A DNA stretch of 64,000 bases from NCBI RefSeq assembly GCF_000368585.1, contig NZ_KB849558.1, positions 442,625-506,624 on the forward strand. Direction: 5' to 3'. Below, piece by piece: positions 28,309-39,337 of the stretch. The notes beneath the pieces are model-generated. The model did not search any database and had not been told where the DNA came from. It was given only the letters and a program-made list of their open reading frames with translations. Position numbers and translations under genes: made by a program. The DNA is from Acinetobacter venetianus RAG-1 = CIP 110063 (GTDB taxonomy: Bacteria; Pseudomonadota; Gammaproteobacteria; Pseudomonadales; Moraxellaceae). Within the stretch, counting starts at the first letter, position 1. Each line of letters starts with the position of its first letter.

Positions 28309-31300
28309 TTACGATGACTCAATCGGTTGCTGCTTGGTTTTTCTAAAACTATGCAATTTTCGATTGATATCATCAATGAATGTATATACCACAGGAATTA
28401 CCAGTAAAGATAAGAATGTACTGGTAATTAATCCACCTATAACTGAGATTGCCATTGGCGCACGGAAACTTGGGTCTGTACCAATCCCAAGTGCAATGGG
28501 TAACATGCCAGCGCCCATTGCTAGCGTCGTCATGATGATCGGACGTGCACGCTTATGGCAGGCATCTAATAGGGCATTTATCCTAGAATATTCTTTTTCC
28601 TTTCTTGCAATAATCGCGTAGTCCACGAGCAGAATCGAGTTCTTACTTGCGATACCCATTAGCATAATCAGGCCAATTAAACTTGGCATAGAGAAACTAC
28701 TTTTTGCTAAAAGGAGTAAAACAAATGCACCGCCGAGTGATAAAGGCAATGCAACCAAAATCGTAATTGGCTGTAAGAAGTCTTTGAATAGAAGGACTAA
28801 AACGACATAGATACAGAGTACGCCAGTTAACATTGCCAAGCCAAAGCTTGAGAATAACTCTTGCATGACTTCTGCATCACCGATGTTGGTGCGTTTTACT
28901 GTTGGTGGTAGATTTTTCATCGTTGGCAATTGATCAACTTTGGCAGCAACATCACCTAAAGGTTGATTGTTGAGTTCAATGTTGAAGTTAATGTTACGCA
29001 AACGATTGAAGCGATCAATTTGAGAAGGCCCACTTTCAATATTCACCTCCGCAATCGTACCGAGCATAATTGGACCACGACTACCTTTAACCATGAGCCG
29101 TTTCATGAGTTCCTGATCTTGACGTGCTTGTAACGGTAGTTTGATTACGATAGGAACTTGGCGTTGCGAGAGGTTGAGTTTCGCTAAGTTTTGATCAAAA
29201 TCTCCCGCCGTCGCGATACGTAAAGTTTCAGCAATGTCATAAGTAGTAACACCTAAATCAGCGGCTTTCGCAAAATCAGGTCGAATCACCAACTCAGGTC
29301 GAATCAATGCAGCACTTGAAGTAATACTACCGATATTAGGAATCGTGCGTAATTCACGTTCTAGCTTACGTGCGGTTGACATTAAAGTTTCAGGATCATC
29401 ACCTGAAAGTGAAAGTTGGTATTGGCTATTATTTCCAGCTAAACCAACTTGAATACGTGCTCCGGGCACAGGGGAAAGTCGTTGACGTATTTCATTTTCA
29501 ATATCTTGTAAACTTGCGCTTCGATCTGATCGTTCTGTGGTTTGGATCGTTAGCGTTGCTTTACGAGGTTCTGTTGATGCACCACCCGCAAACGGATCAG
29601 TTCCCGCCGCACCACCACCAATCGTAGTGTAAATGCTTTTTATTTCAGGATGATCTTTAATTAAATCACGCGCATATTCCGCCGTTTTTAACGTATCGGC
29701 AAATTGTGAGCCTGGTGTTAGCTCAAGGCGGACTTGTGTTTGACCTGTATCTGGCGGTGGCACAAAGCCTGTTGGGAGTAATGGAATCAGCATCACTGAG
29801 CCAATAAAAAAGGCAATCGCACCGAATAGGGTAACCCAACGATGATTTAGACACCAAGTCACTAAACTCATATAGCCACGCATAACATGTCCATCTTTAG
29901 AACGATCATGGGCTAATCGAGTTGTTCCTTGGTCATTTAAAGCAATTTGATTTTCTTCAGTTGTGTCTATTTTGCCCACCCAAGGCTTGAGAATATATGC
30001 AGACATCATTGGGGTCAGTAGGCGAGCGACGAGTAATGATGCAAAGATCGCAAGCGCAGCAGTCCAACCAAATTGAACAAAGAATTTACCGGCTATACCG
30101 CTCATAAATGCAGTTGGTAAGAACACTGCAATCAAGGTGAATGTCGTTGCAATGACAGCGAGGCCAATTTCATCAGCAGCTTCCATTGCTGCTTCGTAAG
30201 GTGTTTTACCCATCCTCAAATGTCGAATGATATTTTCAATTTCAACAATTGCATCATCGACCAAGATGCCGACAACCAAGGACATTGCAAGTAGGGTTAC
30301 GGTATTTAGTGTAAATCCAAAGTAATACATACCAATCATGGCAGGTAGGATTGAAAGTGGTAGAGCGGTTGCAGCAATAATTGTTGCTCGCCAATCACGT
30401 AAGAATAACCAAACCACTAAAATCGCTAAAATTGCACCTTCATATAACAGTGACATTGATCCTTTGTAGTTATCAGCTACAGGTTTTACGAAGTTAAATG
30501 CTTCTGTAATTTTTATATCAGGGTGCGCAGCTTTGAGTTTATCCAGTGCTTCGATTACGCCTTTTTCAACATCGACTTCACTTGCACCTTTACTGCGAGT
30601 GATTTCAAAACCAATAACAGGTTTGCCATTTAACAGTGCTGCGGAGCGTCTTTCAGCAATGCCATCATGAATTTTTGCAACTTGATCTAAGCGAATATGA
30701 CGTCCATCACTTAGTGCAATATCCATTGAACCAATTTCATCAGCAGTTTTTACCGTTGCAATGGTACGAATGGACTGTTCGCTACCCCCAATCTTGGTTT
30801 GACCACCAGAAGCATCTTGCTGTGTTAGTCTAAGTTGGCGTGTAATATCTGTTGCCGTTGCATTCAGTGCTAACAGTTTTTCTGGATCAAGTTCTACTTC
30901 AACTTGGCGGGTAACACCGCCAACGCGAGAAACAGCTCCAACACCTTTAACTTGAAGCATCGCACGCGAGATATCATAGTCTACAAACCATGACAGGGCT
31001 TCTTCATCCATCTTCGGAGATTGGATGGTATATGTGAGAATAGGAGAGCCGGATAGATTAATTTTACTAACAATTGGATCTCTTAAATCAGCAGGAAGAT
31101 CAGAGCGAACTTGTGAAACAGCGTTGCGCACATCATCAACGGCTTCTTGTAAGGGTTTCTCTAATTGAAATTCGGCTGTGACAGTTACTACACCATCTTG
31201 AATTTTAGTGTATTGATTTCTTAATCCTTGTAAGGTTGCTATTGAGTTTTCTATTTTTCGGGCAACTTCTGTCTCAAGTTGTGGTGGTGCTGCACCGGGA

Positions 31301-31452
31301 AGTGCTGCCGTGACAGTCACCATCGGTAATTCAATGTCTGGAAACTGTTGGATTTTCATCCAGTGAAAACAAAGTAGACCTGCCAAACCCAACATAATGA
31401 AGAGCAGAATGCCGGGAATCGGATTTCGGATTGACCAAGCGGAGAAATTCAT
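28309..31452 (-). CDS. RND efflux transporter permease
   Basis: A 1047-residue RND pump of the hydrophobe/amphiphile type, with the duplicated layout of twelve membrane segments and two large periplasmic loops. The start FSAWSIRNPIPGILLFIMLG and the Asp pair GILVDDAIVEIENI at about residues 399-400 (proton relay in TM4) are clear, as is the second-half motif LMGIASKNSILLVDYA. It lies 10 nt after the adaptor gene and probably needs a TolC-type outer-membrane partner encoded elsewhere. Its closest relatives are MdtB/AcrB-like; the substrate is not known. Confidence 0.93.
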   Translation of the reverse strand: MNFSAWSIRNPIPGILLFIMLGLAGLLCFHWMKIQQFPDIELPMVTVTAALPGAAPPQLETEVARKIENSIATLQGLRNQYTKIQDGVVTVTAEFQLEKPLQEAVDDVRNAVSQVRSDLPADLRDPIVSKINLSGSPILTYTIQSPKMDEEALSWFVDYDISRAMLQVKGVGAVSRVGGVTRQVEVELDPEKLLALNATATDITRQLRLTQQDASGGQTKIGGSEQSIRTIATVKTADEIGSMDIALSDGRHIRLDQVAKIHDGIAERRSAALLNGKPVIGFEITRSKGASEVDVEKGVIEALDKLKAAHPDIKITEAFNFVKPVADNYKGSMSLLYEGAILAILVVWLFLRDWRATIIAATALPLSILPAMIGMYYFGFTLNTVTLLAMSLVVGILVDDAIVEIENIIRHLRMGKTPYEAAMEAADEIGLAVIATTFTLIAVFLPTAFMSGIAGKFFVQFGWTAALAIFASLLVARLLTPMMSAYILKPWVGKIDTTEENQIALNDQGTTRLAHDRSKDGHVMRGYMSLVTWCLNHRWVTLFGAIAFFIGSVMLIPLLPTGFVPPPDTGQTQVRLELTPGSQFADTLKTAEYARDLIKDHPEIKSIYTTIGGGAAGTDPFAGGASTEPRKATLTIQTTERSDRSASLQDIENEIRQRLSPVPGARIQVGLAGNNSQYQLSLSGDDPETLMSTARKLERELRTIPNIGSITSSAALIRPELVIRPDFAKAADLGVTTYDIAETLRIATAGDFDQNLAKLNLSQRQVPIVIKLPLQARQDQELMKRLMVKGSRGPIMLGTIAEVNIESGPSQIDRFNRLRNINFNIELNNQPLGDVAAKVDQLPTMKNLPPTVKRTNIGDAEVMQELFSSFGLAMLTGVLCIYVVLVLLFKDFLQPITILVALPLSLGGAFVLLLLAKSSFSMPSLIGLIMLMGIASKNSILLVDYAIIARKEKEYSRINALLDACHKRARPIIMTTLAMGAGMLPIALGIGTDPSFRAPMAISVIGGLITSTFLSLLVIPVVYTFIDDINRKLHSFRKTKQQPIESS

Positions 31453-31462
31453 TTTAATTCTC

Positions 31463-32644
31463 CTATTCGGTTACAAGCTGTTTGGTCAATGGTGTTTCAG
31501 GAATATCTTTAGCGATCGTCACCAAATCACCATCGGTTAAGAAGCCTGTGCCTGATGAAACGAGTTTGACATTACTATTTGCCAAATCTAAGATTTCAAC
31601 CCGATCACCAACGCGACGTCCAACAGAAACTTTCTGTTGGCTGACACGGTTTTGCTGATCGACGATAAATATATAAGAAAAGCCATCGCGTAACAGCAAC
31701 GCAGTCTGTGGAATCGTGAGCGCCGATTTTTGGCCTAAATCAAATTCGCCTTTTACAAACATGCCCATCCGAACAGCTTGTGTTGTTGGTAGGTCAACAT
31801 AAACCAAGCCATAACGAGTCTGCGGATCAATCACAGGAGCAATCATACGCACCTTACCTGAAACTGCTGGTTGAGCTGGATCAGGAGAGAAGACACGAGC
31901 ATTCATGCCTTCTTTTAACTTGTATAAATCTTCAGAAGTGACTTCAGCACGCCACTCCAATCGCTGATCTCTGATCAGGCGGAATAGCTCTTGACCTGTT
32001 TGAGCAAGTGATCCAACAGTAGCGGTACGTGCTGAGATGACACCATTGTCTGGTGCGACAATCTGAGTCTGAGCTAAACGAAGCTGATTACTATCTATTT
32101 GTGCTTTCGCAGCATCAAGACGAGCTTGAGCAGTCGCTTGCGAGGTTTGATATTGGGTGGATTCTTGTGCAGAAATCGCACCTGTATTTTTAAGTTGCTG
32201 GATGCGTTTATTATTGGTAATTGCATCGGCTAAAACTGCCTGTGCTTCTGTATAGCTTGCTTTTGCAGCCGCTAAATCGGCTCGAATCGTATCGCTATTG
32301 ATTTCGGCCAGAACTTGCCCACGACGAACTTTATCGCCTACATTGACATTAACCTTTGTTAGTCGTTGTCCCGAAAGCTCACTACTAATAACAACTTCTT
32401 GCCAAGCTGCGATATTTCCATTGGCTGTAAAGGTTTGCTTCCAGTTCTGAACTTCTGGTTGAATTACCGTTACTGTTAATGCAGCCTTAGGCGATAAATT
32501 GCCATCGTTTTGATCTTTGTTTTTGGCTGTATTTTTATCAGCCTTAACTTGCCAAATCACGACACCGATCATTAAAATTACGATGATGATTGCTAATATA
32601 AACCAAACTTTTTTCTTAGTTTTCTGAGGAGTTTGAGAAGCCAT
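31463..32644 (-). CDS. RND efflux periplasmic adaptor (MFP)
   Basis: A 393-residue membrane fusion protein that joins the RND pump to the outer-membrane channel. An N-terminal signal-anchor segment (VWFILAIIIVILMIGVVIW) is followed by the lipoyl half-motif (GNIAAWQEVVISSELSG), a helical hairpin, the second half (TATVGSLAQTGQELFRLI) and a beta-barrel domain. No lipobox is seen. It is the first gene of the two-gene pump operon, on the minus strand. Confidence 0.9.
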   Translation of the reverse strand: MASQTPQKTKKKVWFILAIIIVILMIGVVIWQVKADKNTAKNKDQNDGNLSPKAALTVTVIQPEVQNWKQTFTANGNIAAWQEVVISSELSGQRLTKVNVNVGDKVRRGQVLAEINSDTIRADLAAAKASYTEAQAVLADAITNNKRIQQLKNTGAISAQESTQYQTSQATAQARLDAAKAQIDSNQLRLAQTQIVAPDNGVISARTATVGSLAQTGQELFRLIRDQRLEWRAEVTSEDLYKLKEGMNARVFSPDPAQPAVSGKVRMIAPVIDPQTRYGLVYVDLPTTQAVRMGMFVKGEFDLGQKSALTIPQTALLLRDGFSYIFIVDQQNRVSQQKVSVGRRVGDRVEILDLANSNVKLVSSGTGFLTDGDLVTIAKDIPETPLTKQLVTE

Positions 32645-32756
32645 CTTTCCATAGTTAACTTAATATTGATGGCTAAGTATAGACGAAGATTTCAACAGAT
32701 GGTCAATCACGGATGGATGGATGCAAAAATTAATAGATGCACACCATCCGTTTTAG

Positions 32757-33209
32757 TTAGAGCGGTAGCAAACGATTGGTCACTACATTTTTCATCACAA
32801 TAGTTGAGGTTAATCGTTGAACATTAGGCAGTGCAGATAAGCTATCATCATAAAGTTTTTGGAAGCTGGCTAAGTCTTTAGCTACGACATGTAATAAATA
32901 GTCTGGATTGCCAAATAAGCGTTGAGCTTGAATCACATTAGCAATATCACTGACTTTCTCTTCAAAATTTGATAAGGCTTTCTTATCACCATCTTTTAAC
33001 GTCACGAAAATAATCGCGGAAAAATTAAAGCCAATTTGCGAAGCATCCAGATCAGCATGATAGCCTTTAATAATTCCCAGTTCTTCTAATGCCTTCACTC
33101 GACGGTGACAAGGGGATAGGCTTAAGCCAACCCTTTCAGCGAGTTCTGTAACAGATAATCGCCCATTGGCTTGAAGTTCAGCAAGAATTTTCTTATCAGT
33201 GCGATCCAT
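32757..33209 (-). CDS. Lrp/AsnC family regulator
   Basis: A 150-residue regulator with an N-terminal helix-turn-helix (DKKILAELQANGRLSVTELAERVGLSLSPCHRRVKALEELG) and a C-terminal RAM (ACT-like) ligand domain (FNFSAIIFVTLK ... GNPDYLLHVVAKDLASF). These regulators sense amino acids. It is divergent from a LysE exporter, with a 154-nt region between, so it probably controls that exporter in response to an amino acid. Confidence 0.9.
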   Translation of the reverse strand: MDRTDKKILAELQANGRLSVTELAERVGLSLSPCHRRVKALEELGIIKGYHADLDASQIGFNFSAIIFVTLKDGDKKALSNFEEKVSDIANVIQAQRLFGNPDYLLHVVAKDLASFQKLYDDSLSALPNVQRLTSTIVMKNVVTNRLLPL

Positions 33210-33363
33210 ATAGAAGAATTTACCCTATAGCTTTTAAAATGTAGAAACATTTGAAAGAACATTTCCATCATTAAAGCATATTCTCTCAAACCAGTCTTCA
33301 CCATTTGGTGAAAAATAAATTCTGATTTCAAAAGTAATTTGCTTTGCTGCTCTAGGTGCAATT

Positions 33364-33981
33364 ATGGAAATGAATGTTGTTCTTGCTTTCTGGTGTGTTT
33401 CCATTTTATTTGTCTTAACACCTGGGGCGGATTGGGCGTATGCGATTTTGGCAGGTATAAAGGGTAAATTTATCGTCACTGCTGTTACAGGTTTGGTGCT
33501 GGGGCATTTTATTGCCATTCTCTGTGTTGCTGCTGGAGTGGGGGCTTTGCTCAGCCATTATCCTGTTTTGTTAACAGGGCTGACCATTGCAGGTGCATGC
33601 TATTTGTTGTGGATGGGGATAAATTTACTGATTAAACCTGCTGTTATTTCAAATCATTCAGATCAAAATGTTGCATTAGATTCTGCTAAATTATGGTTGA
33701 TTAAAGGTATTGGAATTAGTGGCTTAAATCCAAAGGTTTTATTACTTTTCTTTGCTTTACTACCACCATTTATTCATCCGCAAATGGCATTGTCTCCAAC
33801 CGCGCAAATCATGTCACTTGGGGTCATTCATTTAATTAGTTGTGCGATTGTCTACGTTTTAGTTGGGTTTGCTGCAAAGAAACTATTAAGTACCCGACCT
33901 TATGCGGTCAAAATTGTTAGTCGAATTTCAGGAGGGCTTATGGTAATGATTGGATTGATTTTAATTGTAGGTCAGAGTTAG
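33364..33981 (+). CDS. LysE family translocator
   Basis: A 205-residue membrane protein with about six hydrophobic segments. The motif LTPGADWAYAILAGIKG near the N-terminus and GLNPKVLLLFFALLPPF in the second half are the LysE/RhtB signature. It is transcribed away from an Lrp-type regulator gene and closes with a hairpin terminator. An amino acid substrate is likely but not identified. Confidence 0.87.
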   Translation: MEMNVVLAFWCVSILFVLTPGADWAYAILAGIKGKFIVTAVTGLVLGHFIAILCVAAGVGALLSHYPVLLTGLTIAGACYLLWMGINLLIKPAVISNHSDQNVALDSAKLWLIKGIGISGLNPKVLLLFFALLPPFIHPQMALSPTAQIMSLGVIHLISCAIVYVLVGFAAKKLLSTRPYAVKIVSRISGGLMVMIGLILIVGQS

Positions 33982-33991
33982 TCCGTGATAA

Positions 33992-34019
33992 AAGAATCCA
34001 CGTTGTTACGTGGATTCTT
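33992..34019. terminator. Terminator between the LysE and dapC genes
   Basis: An 11-bp stem (33992-34002 with 34009-34019) lies between two convergent genes. Confidence 0.8.
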
Positions 34020-34028
34020 AATAGTAGG

Positions 34029-35198
34029 CTATAAAATATTTTTCAAGCGTTTAACAACTTCTTCACATTGCGCTAGATCTGCGACCAATGCCATACGGAC
34101 ATGACCTTCACCCGGATTACCTTGTTCTGTATCACGAGATAAATAACGCCCAGGTAAAACTTTAATATTGGCTTTTTCTAGGAGTAATTTTGCAAAAGTT
34201 TCGTCATTATCCACTTTCAGCCAATAGTAGAAGCCCGCATCAGGTTTTTGCAATGGAAGTAAATGTCCAAGTTCAGATTGGAATAACTCAAACTTTGCAC
34301 GGTATTGCTTACGATTTTCTTCAACATGTGTTTCATCATCCCAAGCAGCAATAGATGCTAATTGATGCTGCACTGGCATTGCCGCGCCATGATAAGTACG
34401 ATATTGCAAATATGGTTTTAACAAAGCCGCATCACCTGCAACAAAACCAGAACGCATACCCGGCAAATTTGAGCGTTTAGAAAGTGAGTGGAATACGATA
34501 CAGTTTTTATAATCGTCTCGTCCTATTTCTGCGCACACTTCTAGTAGACCAATAGGTGCTTGATCAAACCAAAGCTCTGAATAGCATTCATCAGAAGCAA
34601 TTACAAAGTTGTATTGATCTGAAAGTGCAATCAGCTTTTTAAATTGTTCTTTTGATAACACTGCACCCGTTGGATTGCCCGGTGTACATACAAATAATAA
34701 TGCTGTTTTTTCCCAAACTTCAGCAGGAACAGCATCAAAATCACCTAGATATCCATTTTCTTCTGTACAGTTAATGAAGTAAGGTTTTGCGCCTGAGAGC
34801 AATGCCGCACCTTCATAAATCTGATAGAAAGGATTTGGCATAACGATATAAGGTGCATCTTCGCGCTTAATTAATGCTTGAACAAAAGAAAAAATACCTT
34901 CGCGTGTACCAGAAACAGGCAAGATATGATCTTCTGCACTAATTTGATTCAATTTGAAGCGCTGAGTGAGCCATTTTGCAATACTTTGACGCAGTTCAGG
35001 TAAGCCTTTGCTATTTGGATAAGTCGATAAATGTGCAAAATTTGCAATAATCGCTTGTTTAACGAACTCAGGCGCAGGATGTTTTGGCTCACCAATTGAT
35101 AGTGGAATCAAAGGCAGATTTGCAGGTTGCACATCTTTGAAAAGTTGGTTTAACTTTTCAAATGGATAAGGATGCAATAGAGACAAGCTGGAGTTCAT
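34029..35198 (-). CDS. dapC: Succinyldiaminopimelate transaminase
   Basis: A 389-residue PLP aminotransferase that makes N-succinyl-LL-diaminopimelate in lysine and peptidoglycan synthesis. The opening SLLHPYPFEKLNQLF and PLIPLSIGEPKHPAPEF, together with FVCTPGNPTGAVL and the lysine motif FHSLSKRSNLPGMRSGFVAG, fit DapC. It lies 64 nt downstream of glnD, a neighbour pair known in Acinetobacter and Pseudomonas. A hairpin lies between them. Confidence 0.9.
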   Translation of the reverse strand: MNSSLSLLHPYPFEKLNQLFKDVQPANLPLIPLSIGEPKHPAPEFVKQAIIANFAHLSTYPNSKGLPELRQSIAKWLTQRFKLNQISAEDHILPVSGTREGIFSFVQALIKREDAPYIVMPNPFYQIYEGAALLSGAKPYFINCTEENGYLGDFDAVPAEVWEKTALLFVCTPGNPTGAVLSKEQFKKLIALSDQYNFVIASDECYSELWFDQAPIGLLEVCAEIGRDDYKNCIVFHSLSKRSNLPGMRSGFVAGDAALLKPYLQYRTYHGAAMPVQHQLASIAAWDDETHVEENRKQYRAKFELFQSELGHLLPLQKPDAGFYYWLKVDNDETFAKLLLEKANIKVLPGRYLSRDTEQGNPGEGHVRMALVADLAQCEEVVKRLKNIL

Positions 35199-35226
35199 TT
35201 AAACAATTACCCAAGATAAGTGTGGA

Positions 35227-35253
35227 GAATCCTTCTTTTGAAAAGAAGGATTC
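35227..35253 (-). terminator. Hairpin after glnD
   Basis: A 13-bp inverted repeat (35227-35239 with 35241-35253) lies between the glnD stop and dapC. The tight loop and short T run suggest partial termination or transcript processing. Confidence 0.55.
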
Positions 35254-35262
35254 AGTAGGATT

Positions 35263-37929
35263 CTAAGATGGATTACAAATTTGATTAGATGCTTCATCTA
35301 AAGCAGCTTTCAAGGTTTCCGCAAAAAGTTTAACTTCTTCGTCATTCAGCAGTACACCATTTTTCTTGGTGACAAAGAAAATATCTTCCGCACGCTCGCC
35401 CAACGTTGCAATTTTGGCTGAGTGAATATCGAGACCTTGCAACATAAATAACGCACCAATACGCGCTAACAAACCCGGTTGATCGAGTGTAGAAATTTCT
35501 ACCATATGTTGTTGTAAGGCTGGGTTAAGTACGATATCAACTGTATTTTGAATGTCAAAATGACGTAAATGACGAGGAATCCGACGTTGCATGATCCCCG
35601 GATACTGATCTGAATGACTCAATGCATCGACCAGTGCAGATTTAACTTTTCGTTCACGTTCAGGGTCTGTCAATAATGTGCCGAAACGATCGAGTACCAA
35701 GTAAGTATCTAAACTAAAATCTGTACTTGCCGTGATAATTTTTGCGTCTTGAACATCGAGATTCATGCGATCCAATACAGCAACGGTTGTTGCAAAGAGA
35801 TTTGCTTGATCGCGAGTGTAGATAAAGATTTGCACTGCATCTTGTGCTGCATTTCGATGTGCACGTAACAAGACCAACGGCTCTGGATTATCACCGTGTT
35901 GTAAAATAGCTTGCGTGTGCCATGCAATTTCATTGGCAGATTCTTTTACGAAATATTCATCACCAAGTTCTTGCCAAACTTTTTCGACTTCGGCTAATGA
36001 AAAATCATTTACAAGCAATTCACTGGCAGCGAATTTAGTATCTTCAATGAGCATTTGATAATCAACAGGTCGGCCTAAACCAGAACGAATGACATCACGC
36101 GCATAGGTGTAGAGTTGACGCATCAATGAAGCACGCCATGTATTCCAAAGCTTAGGATTTGTGGCATTAATATCTGCAACAGTCAATGTGTACAAGTAGT
36201 CTAAGTGCTCCATGTCACCGACTTTTTCAGCGAACTCTTTGACTTCATCAGGGTCAGAAATATCTTTTTTCTGTGCAGTAAGTGACATCAGTAGGTGATT
36301 GTTGATTAACCATGCAACGAGTTTACATTCACGTTCAGTAAAGCCATGCGTGCGGCAGAATTCAATTGCATCGATTGCCCCGAGTTCACTGTGATCACCA
36401 CCGCGACCTTTGGCAATATCATGGAAAATTGCTGCTAAATAAACAATGTCATGTCGAGCAATACGTTGGAATACTGAACTGACGACAGGGAAGTCTTTAG
36501 CAAACTCAGGTTCTTTAAAACGACTGAGGTTACGTAGTAAAAGTAGGGTATGGGCATCGACGGTATAAATATGGAAAAGATCGTATTGCATCAATCCCAT
36601 AATTTGCCCGAAAGCGGGAATATAATTGCCTAGAACACCATATCGTTTCATCGCAACCATAGTGTCGTATAATCGATGTGGTGAGCGAATAATCGACATA
36701 AACAAGGCTTGGTGTTCAGGATTGTCACGGAAACGTTGATCGATACGTTTTGCAGCTAAAACTAACAAGCGTAAGGTACGGGCACGAATACCTGTAATTT
36801 CTGGGCGATTTGCAAGTAGATAAAAGATTTCTAAAATTGCACTTGGTTCTTCAGAGAAAACCTTATGGTGTTGAACAGCAAGTTTGCCATCTACAATTTT
36901 GAAACGATCATTAATGTCTTCAATTTCACGTTCATAATCGGTCAAACGTGGCGTAATCACTGATTCATTGAAGTAGGCGAGTAGCATTTCGTTTAAAGTA
37001 GAAATTTGCTGAGCAGTCCGATAATAACGCTTCATGAACTGTTCAACAGCGAAATTGACAGGCTGACCTTCTTCACGCACATAGCCAAATTTTGCAGCAA
37101 TGTCACGTTGATATTCAAACAATAATCGATTTTCATCACGCTTGGCTAAACGATGTAAATGGGTACGAATTTCCCATAAAAAGCTTTCAGCTTCTTCGAG
37201 AACTCCCAGCTCAAACTCAGTAATAAAACCGAGATGTACAAGGTCATAGATACGATTGACACGGAAATGGCGCTTAGCAATCCAACCGATTTGATTAATA
37301 TCTCTGATACCGCCGGGTGCATTTTTAATATCAGGTTCTAAATTGCTTTCAGTATTGTTGTGCTGCGCATATCTTTTTGCTTGCTCTTGCATTTTGGCAT
37401 CATAGAAAGTTTTATCCGTCCATGTTTGCGCAACGATACGACGTGGCCATTTAGCAAGTTGTTCATTGCCTGTTATCAGACGAGCTTCAATCAGTGTGGT
37501 TGCAACAGTTAGATCATTTGCAGCTTGATCTACGCAGTTTTGAATGGTACGAACACTGGTACCCGGTTTAAAATTTCCAACATCCCAAAGTGATGAAATA
37601 AAAGCAGAAATGAGTTTACCTTGCTCCTCACTAATTTCATCTTCTGATAAAATCATAATGTCGGTATCTGAATAAGGCAGCATTTCACGGCGGCCATAAC
37701 CGCCGACAGCAAATAAACCTAATTCAGTTTGATCTAAACCTGCGTGATTCCATAAAAAAATCAGAGCTTCATCAATAGAGTTTGATCGAGCTTTGATGAC
37801 TTCACGGATAGGTTGTCCATTTTCATAACTCTCTTGTAATTGTTTCTCTACTTCTGTTCGCCATTGATTAATGGCTTGAATATCATGATGACTGGTGACG
37901 TAGTTCAACAATGGAGATGTATTGATCAT
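35263..37929 (-). CDS. glnD: Bifunctional uridylyltransferase/uridylyl-removing enzyme GlnD
   Basis: GlnD senses glutamine and adds or removes UMP on PII proteins, and so controls nitrogen assimilation. The 888 residues contain the nucleotidyltransferase motif [16 protein letters not shown] at about 77-92, an HD domain with [15 protein letters not shown] at about 502 (the removing activity), and two ACT domains at the C-terminus (from about residue 695 and 800). All key residues are visible. It lies upstream of dapC on the minus strand. Confidence 0.96.
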   Translation of the reverse strand: MINTSPLLNYVTSHHDIQAINQWRTEVEKQLQESYENGQPIREVIKARSNSIDEALIFLWNHAGLDQTELGLFAVGGYGRREMLPYSDTDIMILSEDEISEEQGKLISAFISSLWDVGNFKPGTSVRTIQNCVDQAANDLTVATTLIEARLITGNEQLAKWPRRIVAQTWTDKTFYDAKMQEQAKRYAQHNNTESNLEPDIKNAPGGIRDINQIGWIAKRHFRVNRIYDLVHLGFITEFELGVLEEAESFLWEIRTHLHRLAKRDENRLLFEYQRDIAAKFGYVREEGQPVNFAVEQFMKRYYRTAQQISTLNEMLLAYFNESVITPRLTDYEREIEDINDRFKIVDGKLAVQHHKVFSEEPSAILEIFYLLANRPEITGIRARTLRLLVLAAKRIDQRFRDNPEHQALFMSIIRSPHRLYDTMVAMKRYGVLGNYIPAFGQIMGLMQYDLFHIYTVDAHTLLLLRNLSRFKEPEFAKDFPVVSSVFQRIARHDIVYLAAIFHDIAKGRGGDHSELGAIDAIEFCRTHGFTERECKLVAWLINNHLLMSLTAQKKDISDPDEVKEFAEKVGDMEHLDYLYTLTVADINATNPKLWNTWRASLMRQLYTYARDVIRSGLGRPVDYQMLIEDTKFAASELLVNDFSLAEVEKVWQELGDEYFVKESANEIAWHTQAILQHGDNPEPLVLLRAHRNAAQDAVQIFIYTRDQANLFATTVAVLDRMNLDVQDAKIITASTDFSLDTYLVLDRFGTLLTDPERERKVKSALVDALSHSDQYPGIMQRRIPRHLRHFDIQNTVDIVLNPALQQHMVEISTLDQPGLLARIGALFMLQGLDIHSAKIATLGERAEDIFFVTKKNGVLLNDEEVKLFAETLKAALDEASNQICNPS

Positions 37930-37999
37930 GAAAATGTTCTTCTATCAAAGTCTTTCTTTATCCTGAAACCACTTGATTGTGGCTCAGGATTCAGGTGGT

Positions 38000-39208
38000 T
38001 TAAGCGTTTGTTTGAACACTCACTTGGTCAGCGGCATGTTGTGCCAACTCACGCGCTAAATCTGTATTTTCGGCACGCGCTGTTGCAACACCCATACGAC
38101 GGCGTTTGAAGCCTTCTGGTTTTCCAAATAAGCGTAAATCTGTATTCGGATTTGCCAAAGCAAGATCTAAGCCAGTAAAGCTAAGATTTTTCGCATCTAC
38201 ACCTGCATAGATCACTGCACTTGCAGCAACACTATGGCGCTCTGTATTTACAGGTAAACCTAAAATTGCACGCGCATGTAATTCAAATTCGCTTTGGAAT
38301 TGAGAAGCTAAAGTCACTAAGCCTGTGTCATGTGGGCGAGGCGATACTTCGCTAAACCAAACTTTATCGCCTTTTACGAATAACTCTACACCAAAAATAC
38401 CGCAACCGCCTAAAGCAGTTGTTACTTTATTTGCAATACGTTTTGCTTCATCTAAAGCCGCAGCTGTCATTGGTTGAGGTTGCCAACTTTCAACATAATC
38501 ACCCGCATCTTGACGGTGACCAATCGGATCACAGTAATGGGTTTCGATTTCGGTAGTTTCAGGATTTTTGGCGCGAACAGTTAAAAGCGTAATTTCAAAA
38601 TCGAAGTCAATTTGAGACTCGATAATCACAGTCCCTTGATTTACGCGGCCACCTTGCATCGCATAATCCCAAGCAGCATCGACTTCATCAAAGCTTTTTA
38701 CGCGAGATTGACCTTTACCTGATGAAGACATAACAGGTTTAACGAAATTTGGATAACCAATATCATCACAAGCCGCGCGGAAGCTTTCTAAAGTACTTGC
38801 AAAACGGTAAGCAGATGTTGGCAGTCCTAACTCTTCTGCAGCTAAGCGACGAATACCTTCACGGTTCATGGTGAGGTTGACAGCTTTTGCTGATGGAATG
38901 ACTGTAGCTGTTTGACTCTGTTCAATTTCAACTAAAACCTCAGTTGCAATCGCTTCGATTTCAGGGACAATTAAATTGGGTTTTATTTCTTCGATAAGTT
39001 TTTTTAATTCAACAGGATCAGCCATATTCAATGTATAAGAATAATGTGCTACTTGCATTGCAGGTGCGTGATCATAGCGATCAGCTGCATGAACTTCGAC
39101 ACCTAAGCGTTGTAAAGAAATAACAACTTCTTTCCCAAGCTCTCCAGAACCTAACAGTAAAACCTTAAATGCAGAAGATTGAAGTGGAGTTCCAAGAGTG
39201 ACGCTCAT
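38000..39208 (-). CDS. purT: Formate-dependent phosphoribosylglycinamide formyltransferase
   Basis: PurT uses formate and ATP to formylate GAR in purine synthesis, an alternative to PurN. The 402 residues match the family: the N-terminal [21 protein letters not shown], the ATP-grasp segment [14 protein letters not shown], and [16 protein letters not shown]. It is a single minus-strand gene upstream of glnD. Confidence 0.96.
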   Translation of the reverse strand: MSVTLGTPLQSSAFKVLLLGSGELGKEVVISLQRLGVEVHAADRYDHAPAMQVAHYSYTLNMADPVELKKLIEEIKPNLIVPEIEAIATEVLVEIEQSQTATVIPSAKAVNLTMNREGIRRLAAEELGLPTSAYRFASTLESFRAACDDIGYPNFVKPVMSSSGKGQSRVKSFDEVDAAWDYAMQGGRVNQGTVIIESQIDFDFEITLLTVRAKNPETTEIETHYCDPIGHRQDAGDYVESWQPQPMTAAALDEAKRIANKVTTALGGCGIFGVELFVKGDKVWFSEVSPRPHDTGLVTLASQFQSEFELHARAILGLPVNTERHSVAASAVIYAGVDAKNLSFTGLDLALANPNTDLRLFGKPEGFKRRRMGVATARAENTDLARELAQHAADQVSVQTNA

Positions 39209-39337
39209 GCGAATAATCCTATCCTGAGTAATTTGTGTTTAAGCATAGCAGAACTTGTTGCTGAGTTAAGCTTGTGTGATACAAAAAAAGTTGTTTTTGT
39301 TAGACAAAAAAGATGATCTAAATCTGTTTTTTCAGAA

